From positions 1 to 39,352 of the forward strand of contig NZ_NWUX01000018.1 in assembly GCF_002374315.1 (NCBI RefSeq): 39,352 nucleotides of DNA, in the 5' to 3' direction. The notes below the pieces were generated by a model, which saw only the letters and a program-made list of their open reading frames with translations, was not told where the DNA came from and ran no database searches. Shown here piece by piece: positions 9,247 to 17,912 of this stretch. The position numbers and the translations under genes were made by a program. This stretch comes from Vreelandella nigrificans. Lineage in GTDB: Bacteria > Pseudomonadota > Gammaproteobacteria > Pseudomonadales > Halomonadaceae. Numbering within the stretch: the stretch's first letter is position 1; each line of letters opens with the position of its first letter.

Positions 9247-9368
9247 AGTGGGCCTCTTTTCCCAATGATCCGGCAGATAGTGCCATCCACCCTCGTTGTT
9301 TTTGCACGTCATCTTGCACGTCTTTCTTACACGTCAGTTTTGGCCTAATGTCCGGTTTGATTCAAGGG

Positions 9369-9382
9369 CAAACGAGCGTTTT
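9369..9382 (-). promoter_or_regulatory. Possible PsrA-like operator upstream of fadL
   Basis: CAAAC-GAGC-GTTTT is a near-palindrome differing at one position from the PsrA-type consensus G/C-AAAC-N2to4-GTTT-G/C known in Pseudomonas fatty acid regulation. It is about 120 bp upstream of the fadL start, a sensible place. Chance occurrence is possible. Confidence 0.3.
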
Positions 9383-9465
9383 ATTTCGTTTCTTGCTTAT
9401 ACATTAGTCGTACGATCGTTTTAAATCAGTGTTTTATTGATTTTCAAACCAGCCTTATACGCCGC

Positions 9466-9497
9466 TTGACCTACAGGTAACCAATAGGTTTTACACT
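9466..9497 (+). promoter_or_regulatory. MerR-type elongated promoter/operator of merR-copA
   Basis: TTGACC (9466-9471) is followed by a 19-20 bp spacer before a poor -10 (TTACAC/TACACT, 9491-9497). In the spacer is a dyad, ACCTA (9469-9473) and TAGGT (9485-9489). An overlong spacer with a central dyad beginning inside the -35 is the hallmark of MerR/CueR promoters. It precedes merR itself, implying autoregulation of the whole copper operon. Confidence 0.7.
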
Positions 9498-9531
9498 TAC
9501 CATAGCTTAGTTTTTAAACGGTGAGGGTGTT

Positions 9532-9990
9532 ATGCCAACAGCCACTATAAAAGTTAGCGAACTAGCCAAGCGCGGGGGCGTTACCGCTGAAACGGTGCGC
9601 CACTACACCCGAGAAGGGCTGTTAGCGCCAACCCGCCATCCTGACAATGGCTACCAGCTATATTCCGTCACGGACCTTGAGCGCCTTCACTTTATTCAGC
9701 GGGCGCGCAAGCTTGGTTTTAGCGTAGCGGAAATTCGCGACATCCTGGCTCATGCCGATCAAGGAGACTCCCCTTGCCCATTGGTACGCGACCTACTTGC
9801 TAACCGGCTACCACAGATTCGTGCGCGAATTGCCGAGTTGGAGGCACTTGCCCGGCGTATGGAGCAGGCGCTGCAAAGCTGGCAGGAGATGCCAGACGGC
9901 ACCCCAGATGGCCACAGCCTATGTCGTTTAATTGAAAGCTTTCCCGAGGAGGCACAATGCATAGCGAAACCGAGCAGTCACAAACGTTGA
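9532..9990 (+). CDS. MerR-family metal-responsive regulator (CueR/ZntR-like)
   Basis: This 152-residue activator has the N-terminal winged helix-turn-helix ([24 protein letters not shown]), a long dimerisation helix (about residues 85-118) and a metal-binding tail. Cysteines lie at 82 (DSPCPLV), 131 (HSLCRLI) and 143 (EAQCIA). A Cys at the start of the dimer helix plus a C-terminal Cys loop is typical of soft-metal sensors. The length and first Cys recall ZntR/CadR/PbrR as much as CueR, but cotranscription with a Cu(I) ATPase argues for copper or silver. Its 3' end overlaps the copA start by 34 nt, so it is in the same operon as its target instead of divergent from it. It probably autoregulates through the promoter at 9466-9497. 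Confidence 0.87.
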   Translation: MPTATIKVSELAKRGGVTAETVRHYTREGLLAPTRHPDNGYQLYSVTDLERLHFIQRARKLGFSVAEIRDILAHADQGDSPCPLVRDLLANRLPQIRARIAELEALARRMEQALQSWQEMPDGTPDGHSLCRLIESFPEEAQCIAKPSSHKR

Positions 9991-12485
9991 TACGTACCGT
10001 GCCTGGCATGAACTGCCAGGGCTGCGTAAAACGCATGCGTGAGGCCATTCACGCCGTGGACCCAAATGCTCAGGTAGAAGGTGTCCCTGCGGATAAACGC
10101 CTTGAGGTCACTAGTACGTTAGAGGACGAGTCGCTCGACAGAGCGCTACACGAAGCGGGATATCCACCTGGCGACCACTCACCCACTCCTTCTGAGACAG
10201 CAGACCCCGTTAGCCATACCGTCGAGAAGATCGCCGAACACACGTCACCCAATAGGCCTCCCCTCCAGCGTTTGCTGATTAGCGGCATGACCTGCGCAGG
10301 CTGTGTCAAAAGCGTTGAGAAGGCACTTGTTAACACCCCAGGCGTTACCGCCGCCTCAGTAAATTTTGGCACCCATACAGCCCAGGTCACGGGTAGCGCT
10401 GAGCGCGACACTCTCATTGAAGCCGTCGCGGCGGCAGGCTATAGCGCCGAACCCATTGTGGATATGCGCGAGGCCGAACGCACCCGCGAAGCTCAAGAAG
10501 CGATCACCTATCGTCAACGCCTGCGAGGCAGTGCTCTGTCGCTAGCCCTCGCCATCCCGCTAATGCTGAGCATGTTTTTTTACCATCCCCACCCCATGGG
10601 CGTTGGGCGCATTTATTGGCTGCTAGTGGGTTTACTCGCGCTAGGTATTCTGGCTTTTCCAGGGCGGCATTTTTTTACCAACGCCTGGAAGCAGTTTAAG
10701 TACCACCAAGCCAATATGGACACACTGGTGGCGATGGGTACCGGTACCGCTTGGCTCTACTCAATGGCAGTGGTGCTGTTCGCACCATGGCTGCCTGAGG
10801 TAGCCCACGGTATCTATTTTGAAGCGTCCGCCATGATTATCGGGCTTATCCTGTTAGGCAACGCCCTTGAGCTTCGCGCTCGCGGCCGCACCAGCAGTGC
10901 TTTAAAGCGGTTACTCGATTTGCAGGAAAAAACCGCCCGAGTGATTCGCAATGGCCAAGAGCAGGAAGTGCCTATTGACGACGTTACTCTGGATGATCAT
11001 GTGCGCGTACGCCCAGGTGAGCGCCTGCCTGTGGATGGCGTTGTTCTCGACGGCCAAAGCTATATCGATGAATCCATGCTCACCGGCGAGCCGCTACCTG
11101 TTCACAAGTCTGCTGATGATGAGGTTAGCGCAGGTACGGTTAACGGCAATGGCAGCCTGGTTTATCGCGCCACCCGCGTGGGCAGCGACACCCGCCTTGG
11201 GCGCATTACCGAACAGGTAGCTAGTGCGCAAAACTCGCGCCCGCCGATTGGTGAGCTAGCCGATAAGGTATCGGGAATTTTTGTACCTAGCGTCATGATC
11301 ATTGCAGTACTAACGGCACTAGCTTGGTACAACCTCGGCCCCGTGCCGGTGGTGATTCATATGTTGGTCACCGCCACCACCGTCCTGATTATCGCCTGCC
11401 CCTGCGCCTTGGGTTTGGCAACGCCAATCTCCACCATGATTGGGGTAGGCAAAGCAGCCGAGAACGGCGTGCTAGTACGAAGTGGTGAAGCACTGCAAAC
11501 CGCCAGCCGGCTGACCACGCTGGTGGTTGATAAAACCGGCACACTCACTGAGGGCAAACCCCGCGTCACCGATGCCACGATGCTTCACGAAAACTCAACC
11601 CAAGTGCTGGCCTGGGTAGCCGCGCTGGAAAGCCGCTCGGAGCACCCCCTAGCGAATGCGCTAACCGCCTATGCTGAAGAGCATCATGCCTCTGCCGAAA
11701 TACTGACAGCATTTGAGAGCGTCACCGGCGGTGGCGTAAAGGGCACTACCCAAATGGGAGATGCACTGCTGCTGGGGAACGCCCGTTTGCTAGAAGAAGC
11801 AGGCGTAAGCCTATCTCCTGCCGAGCAGAGTGTTCGCCAGTTGGAAGCCAAAGCCCGCTCGCTGGTGTACCTCGCGGTGAACGGTAAGCTTGCCGCTTTA
11901 TTCGGCATCAGCGACCCACTACGTGCGGATGCTGCGGCAGCGGTAAAACGCTTACAGGATGATGGCTTAACGGTAGTCATGCTCACCGGTGATAACGAAC
12001 ACACTGCCGCCGCCGTAGCCCAGGAAGTGGGTATCCAGGATTTTAAAGCAGGCATGACACCGGATGATAAACATGCAGAAATCGAGCGTCGTCAGCAGGC
12101 GGGGGAAGTGGTGGGCATGGTGGGCGACGGTATTAACGACGCCCCAGCACTGGCTCGCGCTAATGTAGGCTTTGCCATCGGTCAAGGCACCGACATTGCC
12201 ATGGAGAGCGCCGGAATTACCCTGATGCGCAGCTCGCTGCATGGCGTCGCCACCGCCATTGAGCTTAGTCGGGCGACACTCTCCAACATCAAGCAGAACC
12301 TGGTCGGCGCTTTTGGCTATAACGTGCTGTGTATCCCAATTGCCGCAGGCGTGCTCTATCCATTTACCGGCATGCTGCTATCACCGATTATCGCAGGGGT
12401 AGCAATGTCATTGTCATCCATCACTGTGGTCAGCAACGCCAACCGCCTGCGGCTATGGAAGCCCGTTCAACAGGAGGTCTTATGA
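9957..12485 (+). CDS. copA: Copper-exporting P1B-1-type ATPase CopA
   Basis: It pumps Cu(I), and possibly Ag(I), out of the cytoplasm. The 842-residue protein has two N-terminal HMA domains with CxxC at C20/C23 (GMNCQGC) and C113/C116 (GMTCAGC). These are followed by eight predicted helices, the TGEP actuator motif, CPC at residues 481-483 in helix 6, the phosphorylated Asp525 in DKTGT, a SEHPLA nucleotide-binding motif and GDGIND at about 723-728. The Cu(I) signatures in the last two helices are present (GAFGYN and MSLSS). GAGGAGG before the ATG at 9957 fixes a start inside the merR gene. Its TGA overlaps the ATG of the next small gene. Confidence 0.96.
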   Translation: MHSETEQSQTLIRTVPGMNCQGCVKRMREAIHAVDPNAQVEGVPADKRLEVTSTLEDESLDRALHEAGYPPGDHSPTPSETADPVSHTVEKIAEHTSPNRPPLQRLLISGMTCAGCVKSVEKALVNTPGVTAASVNFGTHTAQVTGSAERDTLIEAVAAAGYSAEPIVDMREAERTREAQEAITYRQRLRGSALSLALAIPLMLSMFFYHPHPMGVGRIYWLLVGLLALGILAFPGRHFFTNAWKQFKYHQANMDTLVAMGTGTAWLYSMAVVLFAPWLPEVAHGIYFEASAMIIGLILLGNALELRARGRTSSALKRLLDLQEKTARVIRNGQEQEVPIDDVTLDDHVRVRPGERLPVDGVVLDGQSYIDESMLTGEPLPVHKSADDEVSAGTVNGNGSLVYRATRVGSDTRLGRITEQVASAQNSRPPIGELADKVSGIFVPSVMIIAVLTALAWYNLGPVPVVIHMLVTATTVLIIACPCALGLATPISTMIGVGKAAENGVLVRSGEALQTASRLTTLVVDKTGTLTEGKPRVTDATMLHENSTQVLAWVAALESRSEHPLANALTAYAEEHHASAEILTAFESVTGGGVKGTTQMGDALLLGNARLLEEAGVSLSPAEQSVRQLEAKARSLVYLAVNGKLAALFGISDPLRADAAAAVKRLQDDGLTVVMLTGDNEHTAAAVAQEVGIQDFKAGMTPDDKHAEIERRQQAGEVVGMVGDGINDAPALARANVGFAIGQGTDIAMESAGITLMRSSLHGVATAIELSRATLSNIKQNLVGAFGYNVLCIPIAAGVLYPFTGMLLSPIIAGVAMSLSSITVVSNANRLRLWKPVQQEVL

Positions 12486-12553
12486 GCTTATTGGTTAATC
12501 TCGCAGGTCTTGGCCTAATCGCTTCTATCGTGTGGTGGTTTTGGCTTAGCTGA
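12482..12553 (+). CDS. 23-residue single-helix membrane peptide coupled to copA
   Basis: A short frame coding [20 protein letters not shown] plus three more residues. Its ATG overlaps the copA stop (ATGA) and it is preceded by a strong AGGAGGT, so it looks genuinely translated and coupled to copA. The product is one hydrophobic helix ending in a Trp-Trp-Phe-Trp cluster. It resembles, from memory, the N-terminal anchor of small cupredoxin-domain proteins encoded beside copper ATPases. No cupredoxin domain follows, because the frame stops at 12553, 6 bp before the convergent yitT-type gene. It may be a truncated remnant or a functional micropeptide. The function is unknown. Confidence 0.55.
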   Translation: MSLLVNLAGLGLIASIVWWFWLS

Positions 12554-12559
12554 GTCTCT

Positions 12560-13171
12560 CTAGCTAACCCCGATATAACGCCCTGGCTTATGGTTCAGAG
12601 CAATAATTAAATTCAGCGTAAGCGCACCCAGTACCGAGTAACCCACGCGGTCTAGCGGTAACTGGGTAAGCGCCACCAGCAGAATCAATCCATCAATACC
12701 CAGCTGCACGTAGCCTGCCCGCAGGCCGTGCTTTTCTTGCAGGTAGAGCGCCAGAATATTAATCCCGCCCAGGCTGGTACGGTGGCGAAAGAGCATTAAC
12801 ATACCAATTCCCATCAGCGCGCCGCCCATTAATGCGGCGTAGAGCGAAGGCACATCGGCAAACTGCACCCAGCCTTGGGTTAGCTCGGAAAACAGCGACA
12901 CCAGGCCAATCGCTGCAAATGTGCGCAGTGTAAAGCTCCACCCCATGCGCTTAATCGCCAAATAGTAAAACGGCAGATTAATGGCAAAAAACCAGACCCC
13001 AAATCCCCAGCCAGTGACGTAGTTGAGTAGTAGTGCAATACCTGCCGTGCTACCGGTAATAAGTACGGCCTGGGTGTAAAACGCCACACCAAGTGCAACG
13101 AACAGTGTACCGAGCAGCATCGCCATCATGTCCTCATAGGGCCTATGAGGATCTTGGGGAAAGTCTTCCAT
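12560..13171 (-). CDS. YitT-family (DUF161) integral membrane protein
   Basis: A 203-residue inner-membrane protein with about five to six hydrophobic segments and the family pattern of an early LGTLFVALGVAFYTQA helix, a GSTAGIALLL segment and RTSLGGINILALYLQ. Gammaproteobacterial members are about 200 residues and lack the C-terminal soluble domain of the Bacillus YitT proteins, as here. The function is not established; a transport role is assumed. It is convergent with the copper operon with almost no intergenic space and no clear terminator between them. The 136 bp upstream of it separates it from recJ and holds a short tandem repeat. Confidence 0.8.
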   Translation of the reverse strand: MEDFPQDPHRPYEDMMAMLLGTLFVALGVAFYTQAVLITGSTAGIALLLNYVTGWGFGVWFFAINLPFYYLAIKRMGWSFTLRTFAAIGLVSLFSELTQGWVQFADVPSLYAALMGGALMGIGMLMLFRHRTSLGGINILALYLQEKHGLRAGYVQLGIDGLILLVALTQLPLDRVGYSVLGALTLNLIIALNHKPGRYIGVS

Positions 13172-13216
13172 ACGCGTAGCTGCGTCCTTACCTGAGCATT
13201 GAAATTAAAAGCACTA

Positions 13217-13246
13217 AAACTACAAAGACTGAAACTACAAATACTG
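13217..13246. repeat. Two tandem copies of a 15-bp unit
   Basis: AAACTACAAAGACTG (13217-13231) is followed directly by AAACTACAAATACTG (13232-13246), differing at one base. It lies in the AT-rich gap between recJ and the yitT-type gene. Confidence 0.8.
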
Positions 13247-13307
13247 TCATTAATCACAATGACTTCGCTGACTTTGTTTGAAAAATCAGCGAGTTCTTAC
13301 CCATAGC

Positions 13308-15110
13308 TTAAACCGGGCTAGCATGCTCCACCATCAGCTGCAGCGCTTCCCGGCCCCGCCAACGATTGCGATTCAGCTTATAGGCACAATGCAGGGTGTC
13401 ACCCACATCAAATGAGGGCAGCTCACCAGGTGTTAGTGCTCGAAACCAAATCGCCTTGCTGATCACTGCGCCCATGGAAAGCTCCATCATCAAGTGAGAG
13501 CCTTCGGCCCCTACCGGGCGCAGTGCTTCCACAATAAAGCGCCCTTCAAATAGCGGTGGATCAAACTCCCGACCGTAAGGGCCAAGCGCTTCGATCTCCA
13601 CAAGGGTTGCCAACGATAGCTGGGAGGTAGAGAGCTCTCCATCGGTCCAGAGCCTCGGATAGAGCGGCGTTTCGCCAAGTTGCTCAGCTACCGCCTGCAA
13701 AAAAGCGGCTTTAAAGGCCGCCAACTGCTCCCGTGGCACGCCTACTCCAGCAGCACCACTATGGCCACCAAAACGCGGCAGCGCCTCAGGGGCAAGCTCA
13801 AAGGTGCGCTGTAGTGCATCCCTTAGGTGCAAGCCTTCAATGGAGCGGCCTGAGCCGGTCAGCATGTTAGGCGCGGCTGCTCGGGTTAACACTACCGCTG
13901 GGCGGCCATAGGCCTGAACCAAGCGTGAAGCGACAATACCTTGTACACCGGGGTGGCCATCTTCCAACAGAACTATCACCGCAGCCTCATTGGCATCCAG
14001 GGCTGATGTGGCTAGGGTGCGCGCCTCTTCCGCCATATCCGCCTCAATCGCCTTGCGGGATTGGTTATCCTGATCAAGCACTTCTAACTGCCGGTTCGCC
14101 ACACCATCGCTCTCTGCCAGCATAAAGTGCAGTGCTGCATAGGGGTCATCTAACCGCGAGCGAGCGTTAATTCTTGGCCCCATTTGGAACGCCAGCGTTT
14201 CAGCATTAAACGGCACGCTATCTGCGCCAAGCCGAGCCGCCATGGCACGCCAGCAGGCAGCATCCATACGGTTTATCAACGTTAAGCCATAGTTAACCAC
14301 CGCTCGGTTGGCAGGACTACCTCCCAGGGAGACACAGTCAGCCACGGTACCAAGCGCCACGTAGGAGAGCCATGGCGACAGCTTCGGTGTAGCGTCTGGC
14401 AACGCACCCCATTCAATCAATACACCGCGGGCAAGCGACATTAATAACCATGCCACCATGCACCCAGCGATCGTTTTATCCGGGTACTCACAGTCAAGAC
14501 GGGTGGGGTTAACACAGGCATAAGCAGAAGGCGGTGGGCCTTCCAGCGGCAGCGCGTGGTGGTCGCTGACCACCACATCGATACCCGCTGCTTTTAAGCG
14601 CGCAATACGCGGCTCGTCAGAGCTCCCGCAATCAGCGGTAATCACCAACGTGGGCTGCGGTTTTAAGCTAAGTGTGCGCTCTACAAGTGGCAAGCTGATG
14701 CCATAGCCATCGTGAATACGGTGACCAATCAGGCTATGCAATTTGTATTCAGGTACGCCAAATAGCTCCACCAGGGTGCGCCGAATCACCACATGGGAGG
14801 TAATGCCGTCCACATCGTAATCGGTAAGAATACCGATGGACTCCCCTTCTGCCACTGCCTGAGCGATGCGCTCAGCGGCACGGCGGCTATCGGCTAGCTT
14901 TTCCGGGTGTACCAAATAGCGCAGGCTAGGCGATACCAATGGGGCCAGCTCTCCTTCATAGCCCGGTAGACGCGAAGCTAACAACCGCGCCTGTAGCTCG
15001 CTTAATCCCTCCGCCTGGGCACGCGCATAAACAGCCTCGTCCACTGGACGAGGCTCTAAGCGAGGATGACTGGCGCTCTGCTGGATGGTGAGTACTGACT
15101 CGTCGGCCAT
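13308..15110 (-). CDS. recJ: Single-stranded-DNA-specific exonuclease RecJ
   Basis: RecJ is a 5'-3' ssDNA exonuclease of the DHH phosphoesterase family, used in RecF-pathway recombination, mismatch repair and base excision repair. The 600-residue protein has motif I DYDVDG (Asp97, 99, 101), a TADCGSSD block near 159-165, SDHH (DHH at 183-185), and the DHHA1 GGHSGAAG signature in the second half, followed by the C-terminal OB-like region. Motif I reads LTDYDVDGIT, unlike the VGDFDxDGAT of E. coli RecJ, so this is a somewhat divergent lineage. The gene is last in xerD-dsbC-hom-thrC-recJ, starting 6 bp after the thrC stop with GAGG spanning the junction. Confidence 0.92.
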   Translation of the reverse strand: MADESVLTIQQSASHPRLEPRPVDEAVYARAQAEGLSELQARLLASRLPGYEGELAPLVSPSLRYLVHPEKLADSRRAAERIAQAVAEGESIGILTDYDVDGITSHVVIRRTLVELFGVPEYKLHSLIGHRIHDGYGISLPLVERTLSLKPQPTLVITADCGSSDEPRIARLKAAGIDVVVSDHHALPLEGPPPSAYACVNPTRLDCEYPDKTIAGCMVAWLLMSLARGVLIEWGALPDATPKLSPWLSYVALGTVADCVSLGGSPANRAVVNYGLTLINRMDAACWRAMAARLGADSVPFNAETLAFQMGPRINARSRLDDPYAALHFMLAESDGVANRQLEVLDQDNQSRKAIEADMAEEARTLATSALDANEAAVIVLLEDGHPGVQGIVASRLVQAYGRPAVVLTRAAAPNMLTGSGRSIEGLHLRDALQRTFELAPEALPRFGGHSGAAGVGVPREQLAAFKAAFLQAVAEQLGETPLYPRLWTDGELSTSQLSLATLVEIEALGPYGREFDPPLFEGRFIVEALRPVGAEGSHLMMELSMGAVISKAIWFRALTPGELPSFDVGDTLHCAYKLNRNRWRGREALQLMVEHASPV

Positions 15111-15116
15111 GACGCC

Positions 15117-16505
15117 TCAGCGCCGATTGTCAGCGACAAACTGCTGAACCGCACTAAGCTCAGCAGGCAGTACCGTGTAGCGCTCTTCGCGCTCCAACAG
15201 ATCATTCATGTGCGTAGGCAACGGCACACCCTGGAAGCCCGCCTTGACCACAGCTTCGGCAAATTTCGCCGGGTGAGCGGTGGCTAGGGTAATCACAGGC
15301 GTCGTCGTATCTACGCGTGCGCGCTCGGCAGCGCGGTAACCGGTGGCCGTATGCGGGTCAAGAATCTCCCCGGTACGGTGGTGGGCTTCGCGAATGACTT
15401 CCAGAATGGTTTCATCGTCGACGCTATGGCTGGCGAATTTTTCACGTAGCTTGGCCAGTGGCGCATCGGCCAGTGCGGTGGGTTCCTGCTGGAAGCGCTC
15501 CAATAGCGCCGCTACAGCAGCCCCATCGCGATCATAGGCGTCAAATAACAGGCGCTCAAAGTTTGACGAGACAACGATATCCATCGAGGGCGCCAGTGTC
15601 GCCGCCAACTCTTTTTTCGAGAAGTCGTTAGCCGCTAACGTACGATGCAGAATATCGTTGGCGTTAGTGGCAATAATAAACTGCTTCACTGGTAGGCCCA
15701 TTTTGTAAGCCATATAACCAGCAAACACATTGCCAAAGTTGGCCGATGGAACGCAGAAGCTTACTTCACGCTGAGGTGCACCCAGCGCAACGCCTGATGC
15801 AATGTAGTAAACGATCTGCGCCATAATACGCGCCCAGTTGATCGAGTTCACTGCGACCAAACGCGTGCCATTGAGGAAGTCTTGGTTAGCAAAGCTTGCC
15901 TTAACCATCGCCTGGGCGTCGTCGAAATTGCCTTCAATAGCAATGTTAAAGACATTATTGGCCAGCACCGAGGTCATCTGGCGGCGCTGCACTTCCGAGA
16001 CACGGTTATGCGGGTGGAGAATAAAGATATCCAGGTTATCACAGTGGCGACACCCTTCGATGGCCGCTGAACCGGTATCGCCAGATGTCGCTCCCATAAT
16101 TACCGCACGCTCGCCGCGCTTTTTCAGGAAGTGATCCAGCAGGCGGCCCAGCAGCTGCAGTGCGACATCCTTAAACGCCAGCGTCGGACCGTGGAACTGC
16201 TCCAACAAAAAGTGATTGGCATCAAGCTGCTTTAACGGCACGACAGCGTCGTGGTTAAAAGTAGCGTAGGCCTCGGTCACTAGGCGGCGAAACGTATCGT
16301 CGTCAATTTCACCATTTACAAAAGGTTTCATGACCCGAAAAGCAATCTCTGCATAAGAGAGCCCGGCCATGCTGGCCAGCTCTTCTTTAGAAAACTGGGG
16401 CAACGTTTCCGGTACATAAAGTCCGCCGTCGCTGGCCATGCCAGTTAACACTACCTCCTCAAAGGAGAGTGCGGGAGCCTGCCCGCGAGTGCTGATGTAG
16501 CGCAT
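15117..16505 (-). CDS. thrC: Threonine synthase
   Basis: PLP enzyme converting O-phosphohomoserine to threonine, the last step of threonine synthesis. The 462-residue protein begins MRYISTRG and carries the PLP-lysine motif GPTLAFKDVALQ and the phosphate-binding GATSGDTGSAA loop. The long N-terminal SFEEVVLTGMASDGGLYVPE is typical of the long bacterial ThrC class. The frame is open to 16535, but GGAGAG is placed correctly for the ATG at 16505, and the upstream codons overlap hom. hom ends 4 bp before this start, so the two enzymes of the pathway are coupled. Confidence 0.96.
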   Translation of the reverse strand: MRYISTRGQAPALSFEEVVLTGMASDGGLYVPETLPQFSKEELASMAGLSYAEIAFRVMKPFVNGEIDDDTFRRLVTEAYATFNHDAVVPLKQLDANHFLLEQFHGPTLAFKDVALQLLGRLLDHFLKKRGERAVIMGATSGDTGSAAIEGCRHCDNLDIFILHPHNRVSEVQRRQMTSVLANNVFNIAIEGNFDDAQAMVKASFANQDFLNGTRLVAVNSINWARIMAQIVYYIASGVALGAPQREVSFCVPSANFGNVFAGYMAYKMGLPVKQFIIATNANDILHRTLAANDFSKKELAATLAPSMDIVVSSNFERLLFDAYDRDGAAVAALLERFQQEPTALADAPLAKLREKFASHSVDDETILEVIREAHHRTGEILDPHTATGYRAAERARVDTTTPVITLATAHPAKFAEAVVKAGFQGVPLPTHMNDLLEREERYTVLPAELSAVQQFVADNRR

Positions 16506-16509
16506 GGGG

Positions 16510-17826
16510 TTACTCTCCTTCGTCCAGGCTTTCAACGCGAATCCGAGTCAAGGGGCCAGCAATGTCGGCCATGGATTCAATCTCGCGGATCGCTTCGTTC
16601 ATCTGCTTCTCTTTAGTGCGGTGAGTCAGCAGAATGATCGGCACTAATTCACCTTCTGTCGCTTCTTTCTGGATCAGTGCTTCGATAGAAATGCCCTGTT
16701 CCGCGAGAATCGTCGCCACCCGCGCCAATACACCGGGTCGGTCTACTGCGAGTAGACGCAAATAGTAAGCCGTCGTGATCTCTTCCATCGGCATGATGGG
16801 CAACTGGCTCACGTCTTCATCAATACCGCTAAACGCCAAGTACGGCACCCGGTAATGGTGGTCAGTAGTAATATCCCGCGCCACATCCAGCAGGTCGGCA
16901 ACAACTGCAGATGCTGTCGGCTCAGCGCCGGCGCCGGCGCCGTAGTAAAGCGTTGGGCCAACCGCATCGCCCATTACCGCAATAGCATTTTTGACACCAT
17001 GCACATTGGCCAATAGACGCTCTTTAGGAATTAGCGTCGGGTGAACCCGCAGCTCGAGGCCTTGGTCGGTACGTTTAGAGATGCCTAGGTGCTTAATTAC
17101 GTAGCCTAGGTTGTCTGCTTGCTCAACATCTTCAGCAGTAATGCGTGAGATACCTTCAGTAAAGGCTTTCTCAAACTGGAGCGGCACGCCGTAAGCAATG
17201 GACGCAAGGATTGTGAGCTTGTGGGCAGCATCGATGCCTTCCACATCAAAGGTGGGATCGGACTCGGCGTAACCCAACGCCTGGGCTTCTGCGAGCACAT
17301 CTTCAAAGGCACGGCCCTCATCGCGCATATGCGTCAGAATATAGTTGCCGGTACCGTTGATAATGCCTGCTACCCACTCAATGCGGTTCGCACCCAAGCC
17401 TTCACGTAGCGATTTAATGACGGGGATGCCGCCGGCTACCGCTGCTTCAAAGGCGACAATCACGCCTTTCTCATGAGCGGCGCGGAAAATTTCGTTGCCG
17501 TGAACGGCAATCAACGCTTTATTAGCGGTGACCACATGTTTACCGTTCGCGATGGCCGCCAACACCAGCTCACGCGCAATATCGTAGCCGCCTATCAGTT
17601 CAACCAATACATCTACGTTGGGGTTGTTCGCCACTTCGAAGACGTCTGAAGTGGCATTAATGCCGGTAATATCGCAGTCAGGATGAATGCTGCGGTGGGC
17701 AACCTGCTCAATCACAATCGGGCGGCCCGCACGGCGGCTAATATCATCCGCATTACGCGTTAATACATTAAACGTACCGCCGCCGACTGTACCTAGCCCA
17801 CAAATGCCTACTCTTACCGGTTTCAA
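16510..17826 (-). CDS. hom: Homoserine dehydrogenase (TTG start preferred)
   Basis: It reduces aspartate semialdehyde to homoserine for threonine, methionine and isoleucine synthesis. The dinucleotide motif GxGxxG is at residues 10-15 (ICGLGTVG), followed by the central catalytic region (YAESDPTFDVEGIDAAHKL) and a C-terminal ACT domain (LLAVDRPGVLARVATIL) expected to mediate threonine feedback. The open frame runs up to a GTG at 17901, but no ribosome binding site precedes it and the extra 25 residues look unconserved. A TTG at 17826 has AGGGGA at good distance and yields 438 residues, the usual monofunctional Hom size. It lies between dsbC and thrC. Confidence 0.95.
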   Translation of the reverse strand: MKPVRVGICGLGTVGGGTFNVLTRNADDISRRAGRPIVIEQVAHRSIHPDCDITGINATSDVFEVANNPNVDVLVELIGGYDIARELVLAAIANGKHVVTANKALIAVHGNEIFRAAHEKGVIVAFEAAVAGGIPVIKSLREGLGANRIEWVAGIINGTGNYILTHMRDEGRAFEDVLAEAQALGYAESDPTFDVEGIDAAHKLTILASIAYGVPLQFEKAFTEGISRITAEDVEQADNLGYVIKHLGISKRTDQGLELRVHPTLIPKERLLANVHGVKNAIAVMGDAVGPTLYYGAGAGAEPTASAVVADLLDVARDITTDHHYRVPYLAFSGIDEDVSQLPIMPMEEITTAYYLRLLAVDRPGVLARVATILAEQGISIEALIQKEATEGELVPIILLTHRTKEKQMNEAIREIESMADIAGPLTRIRVESLDEGE

Positions 17827-17912
17827 AATACTTCCCCTTTCGTGATGGGCACCCAAAAGCGCCGCTTTGTCGATCAGTGTCTCAGCATTATCATTCGTCA
17901 CTTGAGGTGACG

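Noticed and set aside
9247..9312. Upstream 22-codon extension of FadL
   Set aside because: It would place a polar, charged stretch before the signal peptide; the ATG at 9246 has its own ribosome binding site.
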